Made by a program: the position numbers and the translations under genes
Assembly: GCA_031216915.1 (NCBI GenBank)
Contig: CM062297.1
Coordinates: forward strand, 535,206,971-535,270,970
Reading direction: 5' to 3'
Source: Pictodentalium vernedei
Lineage: Eukaryota > Mollusca > Scaphopoda > Dentaliida > Dentaliidae
DNA length: 64,000 nucleotides
Notes under the pieces: model-generated
Told to the model about the DNA's origin: nothing
What the model saw: only the letters and a program-made list of their open reading frames with translations
Databases searched by the model: none
Shown: one piece after another, positions 57,214-64,000 of the stretch
Layout: each line of letters begins with the position of its first letter
Numbering within the stretch: position 1 is the stretch's first letter

Positions 57214-57525
57214 TCATAATGTTTCATCTCGTGAAATTGGATCACCTATCTCGAAACACGCGTCAACATCTACTTTAGCATTTCGAAGAGCTTTTATAAA
57301 TTCTCGAAAAGCAGTCGGTCCTCTATACGTCAACGTGTCTAAAAGTTTTCTGGTCTTATCTTCTATCAAGATTTTACTTTTGCTTTCACGTCTCATATAA
57401 TCAGTCAATATCAAAGGTTCTGTTTCGACTAAAGTGTCTACAATTATTGCTAATGAATCTTGTGAAATATTTTTAATCAAAACACGTCTGTTTCTTCTTA
57501 AGTATTCTCTTTCTTTATCATTCAT
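57214..57525 (-). CDS. Polinton CARD-like death-fold protein (inner copy)
   Basis: 103 codons (ATG 57523-57525). Same helices as the outer copy: LRRNRRVLIKNISQDSLAII, LVETEPLILTDYM, KTRKLLDTLTYRGPTAFREF, IKALRNAKVDVDACF. It ends early at TGA 57214-57216, where the outer copy has CGA and five more codons; the domain itself is complete. The higher conservation of this gene compared with its broken neighbours is notable. Confidence 0.75.
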   Translation of the reverse strand: MNDKEREYLRRNRRVLIKNISQDSLAIIVDTLVETEPLILTDYMRRESKSKILIEDKTRKLLDTLTYRGPTAFREFIKALRNAKVDVDACFEIGDPISRDETL

Positions 57526-57659
57526 TTTTATAATAATTTTTTTAAATTTTTATTTATATATATTTTTTTTTTCACACACGTCTCTCATCGAATGATCGAC
57601 ATCTTATTTCCATCCGATTCGAATTGTAATTCTCTATCCGACAGGACCAGGGAGAAGGC

Positions 57660-58854
57660 TTAGGTTTTTCTCGGCACGTTCCTATCGAATTGCATCTTGA
57701 TCTGAATGTCTAAGATGCTACTCTTGAGTCGTTTACTCTTTTTACTAACGTCGAATACGAACATGGGATACATCGACTTGTATTCGCCGGGAGATATTTT
57801 AGGGTTGCTCATCAGTTCGTCTAGACCGTGATACTTTCTAAAATCACCGGCGTCGCCATACAGTCTGCAGAAATCGTTCTTGTCGAACGACACATTGTAA
57901 TCGATTGCTGGATATCTCGTGGTGTTCAGGAACACTTGCATGTTTCTCAAATGGCAGTGATCGAACAGCGACACATTCTTTTCCTGAGACCCGTCCTTAT
58001 CAGTCTGAAATGCAACCACGGTGAAACGTGGTCTCTCAGAAGCGGATTTCACCGTCAATCTCCAATCGAAGTGATTCGTGGAGGGTGGAATGCTAGCCGT
58101 GTCACACTGTCTCATTCTAAATCCCACAGGTAATTTACCCTTGGATTCTATGATCTTGTAGAGATGCATTTTTCCCACGACCGAAGGCTCCACGTGCGGA
58201 ACGAACCATGATATCTTCTGTAGAGTTATCTTACCTGCATCAGTCGCAGTGAGTCTCACTATCGCATCATCGTTTCCTTTTCGATTTCAACCTCAGATTG
58301 TGTTTGAATCCGTACATGATCTTGTTGTAATCGTCCGCGAATCCGAAGATGTGTTTCAAAGGTATCCTGAATGAAAACGTTCCTTTAGGTCTGGACGTCT
58401 TGACGACGTAGTCGAATATCGAGGCAGCGGCGGCGCTAGCAGGGCTGATGGTGTCTTTCATCCACAACTGACTAAGTCCTCTGGATTTCGAAAAATCATC
58501 AGGATACATCAAGAGTCCGAACATCGTGGTGGCCTGACCGGGATGAAACACAGATTCTATCTCTTGTCCGGATAGCATGTATTTTATATTACTGAATAGA
58601 TGCATGATGCCATTATTGGCTAGAGTAACCGTGTCGTCGGCGTAGTCGCTCCCATCTTCCTTGGTGAGACGTCCCTGCACCACTATGTAACTCTCGCTAG
58701 GATGGACGAATAGATCTTGAGTTTCGACGTTGATTCTTATCTCTCCCGCATTGTTCAAACTCGTTCCGGTTACTGGTTCATATTCGTGAACCTCATATTC
58801 TTGAATACTTTCATCTTTCACTATGCTTTGTGCTATATCTAGTATATTTGCCAT
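57660..58854 (-). pseudogene. Polinton major capsid protein (inner copy, frameshifted)
   Basis: ATG 58852-58854 (MANILDIAQSIVKD). N-terminal half 58854-58267 and C-terminal half 58259-57660 are joined by a frameshift near 58.27 kb: the first ends LRLKSKRKR where the outer copy reads LTLIQKGNDDTIVRL. The whole is about 397 codons. Motifs shared with the outer copy: PSESYIVVQGRLTKEDGS, PKGTFSFRIPLKHIFGFADD, PARPxF-like HFDWRLTVKSASERP. Double-jelly-roll capsid family. Confidence 0.8.
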
Positions 58855-58947
58855 TTTTAAAGGGTTTTTTGGGGTTTTTTTGTTTATTAATCAGCTTGCT
58901 TTTTTTTATCTAAAAATAGTTTTAATTATTTTTTATTATTATTTTTC

Positions 58948-58966
58948 TCTCCTATATATATGTGTG
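58948..58966 (-). promoter_or_regulatory. TATA-plus-purine motif upstream of major capsid gene (inner)
   Basis: Minus strand cacatatatataggagag about 95 bp before the start. Same motif upstream of 61487. Confidence 0.45.
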
Positions 58967-59016
58967 TAAACAAGAAAATGTTAAAGAGAGGAAATACAAG
59001 AAATTTGTTTTCTTTA

Positions 59017-59740
59017 TCAAAACTTTGTCTTCTGTAATTGTTGTTCGCAAAACTTTCTGATGATCTCTTCTCCATCCAAAGCTTCGATTTCGGTGTGAAA
59101 TATTTTGATTATCGAGGTCCATCGAGGAGTATAACCCTTTTCGAAGTGCTTCTTATAAGCGTAGATTCTCACTCGATCACCAACTGCAAATTTCGGCATT
59201 CTAGACTTCTTCCTGATCTTAGATTTCTCAGGATATAGATTTGCGTAGACCCGTTTTTCGTTTCGAGGATCGCTAGCTTCCACGGGAGTCATCTTGATTG
59301 ATCTGTGTCGCTTGTTGTTGTAATGTTTGACCAGACCGTTCAGAGCGTATATGTATTTCTTGGTCGAATTCGCCGTGAAGTATCTATGCATCTTTTCCTT
59401 CATCGTTGAATTCCAACGTTCCACCACGCTGGCTTTCTCTTCATTTTCGATCGAGTAGAGGTCGATCAATCAATGAACGTGCTTGTGTAGAATTCCTTTC
59501 TCTTATCCCCCACAATTTATTCAGTTTTTGAGAAGACGAGTTGAACACGCTCTTCAGAGCCTCGGCGACACAAGGTCCCGATTTATTATTCAAAGCTCTG
59601 ATCCGACCGTATTTGGAAAACACGTCGATGACCGTCAATAGATATTTGACACCCTCTTCATGAACACCCTTCTCTTTCAAAATTTACACACGATGGGTTT
59701 GTGTAACTCCTCGGCCAATTCGCTCATCAATAATCGTTTC
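59017..59740 (-). pseudogene. Polinton retrovirus-like integrase (inner copy)
   Basis: Frames 59680-59441 and 59469-59017: LLTVIDVFSKYG (first D), a shifted second-D region (KLWGIRERNS in place of WVDKGKEF), ENEEKASVVERWN (E), and C-terminal DRVRIYAYKKHFEKGYTPRW, EALDGEEII. Upstream, ELAEELHKPIV precedes a TGA at 59677-59679 (CGA in the outer copy). A 60-bp in-frame deletion relative to outer 40308-40367 removes the LDDIWSATLVNM segment. Frame continuity with the PLA2-like gene suggests the two may once have been fused. Confidence 0.85.
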
Positions 59741-59746
59741 TTCTTT

Positions 59747-60254
59747 TCAGATGCACTTTTTTTTTTGAACGCCCCATTCGAATCGACGTTTTGTACCAAT
59801 CAAATTGCCGACCAGCGAACGTTCTATCTTCTCTCTCCTGTTCAGATTCGATATGCCTCTCAATTTCCCCAACATGTATTTATCGCAGACATCGTTCCAA
59901 GTCTTGGTGTCGGAATGTCCGGCGTAGCACAGATCGTGATCATATGCGGCCACGTCCACCCTATTCACAGGTTTGCTCCAAGATTTAGGAGTCAGATCGG
60001 CGTTGAGTCTCTTGATCAATTTCGTTCCAGGTCCTGTGAAACTGTGACCAGGCAGATGCATTTCGAAAGGTAGATTATTGATCATTTTATTCACGATGCC
60101 TTTACCTTTGCTCGCGTTCTTTTTTTTTGACGAATCGAGTCTTGATAGAACCATACACATCGCAAATTCCGCGAAGCATCTGTCTGTCGTTTTTAGTTCA
60201 TACTTACCGAGAATTACTTGTCTTGGTAACTCTCTTACACTTTACGCAATACAT
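59747..60254 (-). pseudogene. zinc-ribbon + phospholipase A2-like protein (inner copy)
   Basis: From ATG 60252-60254 (MYCVKCKRVT) a zinc ribbon with two early stops, then an open frame 60160-59747 with a PLA2-like core: FTGPGTKLIKRL (calcium-loop-like GPGT), DLTPKSWSKPVNRVD, and the catalytic dyad in AAYDHDLCYAGH. This is the parvovirus-type secreted-PLA2 fold, used by some viruses to breach endosomal membranes; here the role is inferred. It lies between the membrane-protein and integrase genes. Confidence 0.8.
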
Positions 60255-60353
60255 TTTTTTTGAGAGTTATTTAAATTAATTTCATTTTTATTTTATATAT
60301 AAATTTAATATTTCTTTTTTAAAAATTCTGTTCTTATTATATACATATTTTTT

Positions 60354-61015
60354 TCAATCGCTGCTCTTGAGTTCTATCATCCTACTGAATTCCTCCCTGG
60401 CCACTTTCCTCCCTTTTTCCACGAGAGAATCCTTCATCTCTTCCTTGATGATCTGACGAGTCTTGATTCTCACGGCTTCTTTTATGGCTTCATATTTCGT
60501 TTTCTTGCCCAATATCGTGAAGTATTCTCCGTCCGATATCCTACCGTCTTTCAACGCCATCGAGATCATTTCGGATATCGTGTCGATCTTGGAGTCGGCC
60601 AGGACGCGAATCTTGTCATGTTTCCTCGTCTTCAGATATAATTTCCTACTCAAAAAGTTTCCGAGCATGCTAAACAATCTGGCGGCGAGAGCCACTCTTT
60701 CTACGGTCAACACGATCAGAATGCCGACGACGGTCGACAACAATCCGATGCTGGCCGCGTGTAAACCCGTGGAAATCGCGATGATTGTCGTGTCGACTGC
60801 ATTGACAAATTTCAAGAAACGCAAATACTTCTTCTTGAGAGAACGGCGAGAATCTCTCTCTCAAGTTGGATACGCTTGGATTCTACTGATGTGATCGATG
60901 CGATACCTCTCTCCTCTTTCTTTTTCTTCTAGCGACAGTGCCATCGGCAAAACGCCGTTCGGCTTCTATCCTCGTCATCATCTAACGTCGGATACAATTT
61001 ATTTCTGGTTCTCAT
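60354..61015 (-). pseudogene. membrane-anchored helical protein (inner copy)
   Basis: ATG 61013-61015 (MRTRNKLYPTLDDDED), a shift near 60.9 kb, then 60824-60354: two hydrophobic helices (DTTIIAISTGLHAASIGLL, STVVGILIVLTV) followed by a long helical region (RVLADSKIDTISEMISMALK, DGEYFTILGKKTKYEAIKEA) ending MIELKSSD. This type is frequent in invertebrate Polintons; function unknown, possibly envelope- or host-membrane-directed. Complete membrane segments, in contrast to the outer copy. Confidence 0.65.
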
Positions 61016-61112
61016 TTTTGTGGGTTTTTTTTCTTTCTAATAATAGATCAAAAATTTATGTGTGTATTTATTTTTATTTCTATTCTCCCTTATTTTATAT
61101 CAATGAGAAAAC

Positions 61113-61487
61113 TTAGACATATGCTTCACTGAACAATAATTTCAGGATGCATCCCTTGTCTTCTAAAGTCAGACTTCTATGCCCCAATTTCAGTTCTTCC
61201 GAAACTGTAGGCTTGTCTCGATCCTTACAGAAGAGTAATCTCTTCCAAAACGCGATCACTTCGTCAATTTGAATGCGTTCGAATGCCGGTTAGAAATACT
61301 TGACGACCATATCTTCCCTTTCCATCGTCAGACACGAATGATTCTCATGATCGAAGTCTAGGTGATCCCGACATCCGACGCATCGTTCTAACAAGAGGTG
61401 ACCTAGTTGTTCATTCACGCAGAATGCGTAGGCTCTCATCAGCATTTTTAAAAGAAACCTTGCTCTAATAGTCTGGGAAGCGCCCAT
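61113..61487 (-). pseudogene. small Cys/His zinc-binding protein (inner copy, premature stop)
   Basis: 65 codons (ATG 61485-61487) with CVNEQL and CVGCRDHLDFDHENHSC, then TAA after MVVKYF where the outer gene has GAT. The same frame continues with a recognisable PAFERIQIDEVIAFW ... LTLEDKGCILKLL to TAA at 61113. Confidence 0.75.
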
Positions 61488-61569
61488 GATTTACGTATTT
61501 TTTTTAATTATCTATTCGATTTGATATATTTATTTTTTTAAATAACTATTTATTTATATTTTTTTTTCC

Positions 61570-61592
61570 TCTCCTATATATATCAATCACTT
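61570..61592 (-). promoter_or_regulatory. TATA-plus-purine motif upstream of zinc protein (inner)
   Basis: Minus strand gatatatataggagaggaaaa about 90 bp before 61487; conserved in the outer copy at 38604-38630. Confidence 0.45.
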
Positions 61593-61771
61593 TTTTTATT
61601 TCCTCGACCTTCAATTTGATAGGTCACGTGACCACCTTCTCGAAACTTCGATTTTTCTGATAGGCGTGACCCCCACCCCCACGACGAGGGGAGATAACTT
61701 TGTATGATTAATTTTATGAGAATCAAGCAATCTGATTGGTTAATTAGCAGGTCACGTGACCACCTTCAGAG

Positions 61772-62183
61772 CCTCAAAAGCCGTTTGCCGATTCTGGGAC
61801 ACTGGTCCAGACTTGGCAAACCGGTTTTTTATGCTGGTCTAGAACCGGCAAAGCATTTTTTTTCGCGTTCACCAACGATAGATTGAAGGTCTAATCCACG
61901 ATGGGAATGTAAACAAAGATTTTTATGTAAAATAAAATGTACAATTGCGTACATTTTCACTTTTTTTACATTCGACACATTCGCCAACGGGTATTTGAAC
62001 ATTAAAAGTGCATTCTAGGAGTCTCAAAATAACAGCCGATTCTGGGACACCATAAAAAAAACGACATTTTTTGTGAACAAGCATGCGATTTAACACTGAA
62101 TCCTACGATGGTAAACGCACCATGTTTCATGTACCGTACAGTACATGTACAAAGTGGTCCAGAAACGGCATATATCACCTACC
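61772..62183 (-). repeat. right TIR of inner Polinton
   Basis: Inverted copy of 44513-44923. The outermost bases read cacctacc, against agtaggt at the left end (one terminal mismatch). Confidence 0.95.
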
Positions 62184-62189
62184 CCCGGC
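62184..62189 (+). repeat. 6-bp target-site duplication, right (cccggc)
   Basis: Right-hand duplicate of 44507-44512, one mismatch. Confidence 0.75.
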
Positions 62190-62529
62190 GATTGCACTCC
62201 TTCCGTATTGTAATGAACCACCAATTTGTTGAAATAGTTCTTTATTTCTTTCGGCGGCGAGATTCCATAGGTGTCAAAATAATAATTCTTCTTCCCATTC
62301 TTGAACCATGCAATCCAGGGAGTGCCTTCACCTGATAAATCATCCAGATTTAAAATTCTGCATTCTGATTGTCATCGAGGTCTTCTCATTGGCAAGGCAT
62401 CTCTGGAAAACACGCCTCAAAAATCTTTGATTTTCAAGGCCTTCACCGCATTCAACAGATCGATGTTGGATAGGGGTTCATTAGGTAAGACGATGCCTTC
62501 TATGAATATCCGTATTTTCTTATTCATAA
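62190..62529 (-). pseudogene. outer protease, N-terminal part, split by the inner element
   Basis: Minus strand: MNKKIRIFIEG-like start at about 62527-62529, then LPNEPLSNIDLLNAVKALKI, a frame break near 62.38 kb, GEGTPWIAWFKN (His of the inner copy's THW replaced), NYYFDTYGISPP and NYFNKLVVHYNTE, ending at the insertion point. The Cys-containing remainder is at 44416-44506. Confidence 0.75.
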
Positions 62530-62581
62530 ATGTGTATTTTTTTAATTTGTTTTTATTATAATTCATTAAATGACGTAATTT

Positions 62582-64000
62582 TTATTTTTTATTTTTTACT
62601 TTTAAACTAAATTTCTCGATGTCTCTATCGATTTCCATAGTCTTGAATTCGTCTAATTTCTCTTGATTTTCTGGAATCCTCTCATCATTAATCATATCGA
62701 AAACCCAATGTTCGAGCGCCAAAGTGCTTATTTTATCATCTAACACAATTCTCTTATCGTCGTCGGCCATCAGCGAAATCTTTTTGATTATTTCGGTATA
62801 CAAGTCGTGATTGTCACTTCAAATCGATTTCATAGTCTTGTACATTGGCCCATTTCCGAACAGACAATCTTTATACTCTCAGAAAGAGATGTTTTTCTTC
62901 ACCACGCATGCTTGAACCCCTTTGCACTTCTTGATCTCTTCGCCTTCTAGCCGATAAGCGTACAGTTTAGGTCTCAAACCCATGAATTCGGCGATTTGTT
63001 TACCACTGCTCTCATTCTTAAATTTACCCAACACCTTCTTGTTGTCGTTCGATTGAATGTTAGATGGGTGATCGATGGGACAGTTGCTCGTGTCGAACCA
63101 TGTGGCCACATCCGGAGGTATATCCCAGTAGACGTCTTTCGTCTCTCTCTTGTAAACCAAACTGTCTGTGTTGGTGAACAGTAGTTTGGCTTTCTCAATG
63201 AATTTCCATTTGACGTAATCGTAGTGAAACTCGTACATCATTTGCTTGCTGATATCTAAGATGATCGGTCCGAGATAATAGGGTTTGTTGAACTTCAGGC
63301 ACATCTTTTGCATGTGAACGGCCACTAGATTTTCATCGAATATGGTTTGAAGTCTGTAATTGGGTTTCGCCACTAATTGTTTAGCTCTTTTCTCGGGCGT
63401 GACGAGTCGAATGTCAGTTCTCTTCCTGATGTTTTCCATCGATTTACCATACACACAGTTGTTCATGAGTTTAAAGAAATCTTTTTCGAATTATGAGATT
63501 CGTGTTGAGATCGATGTATAATTTCATCCAGGGCTCTTCGTCGAATCAAATGACGCGATATATGTCGAGTAATTTCATCCCATGATCAATGTATTGTTTC
63601 AAATTCTAGCTGTAGACGACGTACTTATGTTTGTTATATAAATTGGGAACGAGTTTTTTGTCATCTCCTTTGACCGGTTCCATTTGTTCGGAAGCCAGCA
63701 GATAATCGTTGTGCAGGTCATGTAACTTCCGGATAGTTCAAATCAACTTCTAAAATGCAAGGGTAATCTCTCCATTTTTGCATCTCTTCCGGTTCCGTCA
63801 CACATTCGAAATTGCTAATTGGTATAGGATGACTCATGGCCCAACTGTACAGATTATTAGCATCCCAATACTGTATGTATTTATCCAGCCATTCCGAATC
63901 GAAACCTTCATTCATGTAGGGATTGTTGGCTTCAAAATACCTGTGGGAGATCATCGAGACACCACCTCTTATGGCCTTTTCGAACATGAGCAACATGTCC
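62582..64000 (-). pseudogene. outer DNA polymerase B, C-terminal part (runs off the window)
   Basis: Frames 63996-63718 (YWDANNLYSWAMSHP, motif A with Gly to Ser), 63466-62879 (MNNCVYGKSMENIRKR, motif B; LLFTNTDSLVY, motif C with the first catalytic Asp of DTDS changed to Asn) and 62803-62582 (C-terminal tail). Several stops and shifts lie between 63.72 and 63.46 kb. Catalytic loss plus stops show a dead gene. Confidence 0.85.

Larger units (their letters stand above)
44513..62183 (+). mobile_element. inner Polinton/Maverick element, complete, 17.7 kb
   Basis: Bounded by about 411-bp inverted repeats (start AGTAGGT) and a 6-bp duplication. Carries polymerase B, integrase, protease, ATPase, major and minor capsid genes, fibre, PLA2-like, CARD, membrane and zinc proteins. 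Rightward block 45.57-57.07 kb (except one leftward gene at 50.1 kb) and leftward block 57.2-61.5 kb. All core functions are recognisable but most genes carry at least one stop or frameshift, so the copy is dead. Confidence 0.95.
62184..64000 (-). mobile_element. outer Polinton, second piece (continues past window)
   Basis: Resumes inside the protease gene and continues into polymerase B in the same minus orientation as expected if the inner element had cut it. The rest of the outer element (ATPase, penton, left TIR) lies beyond the window. Confidence 0.9.

Noticed and set aside
45570-61487. TGA recoded as an amino acid in the Polinton genes, given the many in-frame TGA codons
   Set aside because: The two copies show CGA at seven of the corresponding sites, other stops are TAA/TAG, and frameshifts are frequent, so decay explains them better than recoding.
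38700-62183. Inverted duplicate Polinton genes as a palindromic assembly artefact
   Set aside because: The copies differ by many substitutions and indels, and the joins carry TIRs and a target duplication, so they are two real insertions.

Overview
The window looks like a repeat-dense, intergenic stretch of an invertebrate (probably marine metazoan) nuclear genome. Reasons: tRNA-derived SINEs, several non-LTR retrotransposon remnants with microsatellite tails, a DIRS-type retroelement, a Tc1-like transposase relic, TTAA-flanked foldback elements, many long poly-G/C tracts, and two Polinton/Maverick virus-like elements. I see no intact ordinary host gene. The nearest to one is a decayed, apparently spliced MADF/BESS-type gene at 31.2-33.6 kb. 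I cannot name the species from the sequence.

Layout. 1-5.85 kb: a DNA transposon (60-5840) with about 175-bp terminal inverted repeats and a 9-bp target duplication, inserted in the tail of a SINE. It carries one long, intronless, now broken minus-strand gene with cysteine/histidine zinc modules, a FEN1/PIN-like nuclease region and a CXC zinc motif. 5.85-16.2 kb: mostly non-coding, with SINE copies, a truncated LINE and a 374-bp tandem duplication. 16.27-19.66 kb: a small LTR-type element with nested insertions. 20-28.1 kb: foldback elements, a GATA microsatellite, LINE 3' ends, a Tc1 relic and a 2.8-kb TTAA-bounded segment. 28.15-31.1 kb: a minus-strand LINE with a long reverse transcriptase ORF. 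31.2-33.6 kb: the MADF/BESS pseudogene. 33.9-38.3 kb: a broken DIRS element (gag, RT, RNase H, tyrosine recombinase).

38.58-64.0 kb is the most informative part: a Polinton inserted inside another Polinton of the same family. The inner element is 44513-62183 (17,671 bp), bounded by about 411-bp inverted repeats and a near-perfect 6-bp target duplication. It interrupts the protease gene of the outer element, whose pieces lie at 38.58-44.51 kb and 62.18 kb to the window edge. The inner copy holds a full set of Polinton core genes: protein-primed DNA polymerase B, integrase, adenovirus-type protease, packaging ATPase, major and minor capsid proteins. It also has a phage-like fibre, a phospholipase-A2-like protein, a membrane protein and small zinc-binding proteins. 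Both copies also encode a small protein that reads as a CARD death-fold domain, which suggests interference with host death or inflammatory signalling.

Both Polintons are decayed by stops and frameshifts. Where the two copies overlap I found seven positions with CGA in one copy and TGA in the other, the pattern expected from CpG deamination. At every convergent gene junction there is the same hairpin (AGTAATGAGAT...ATCTCATTACT), probably a shared bidirectional 3'-end or terminator signal. TATA-plus-purine motifs recur about 65-140 bp upstream of the element's genes.
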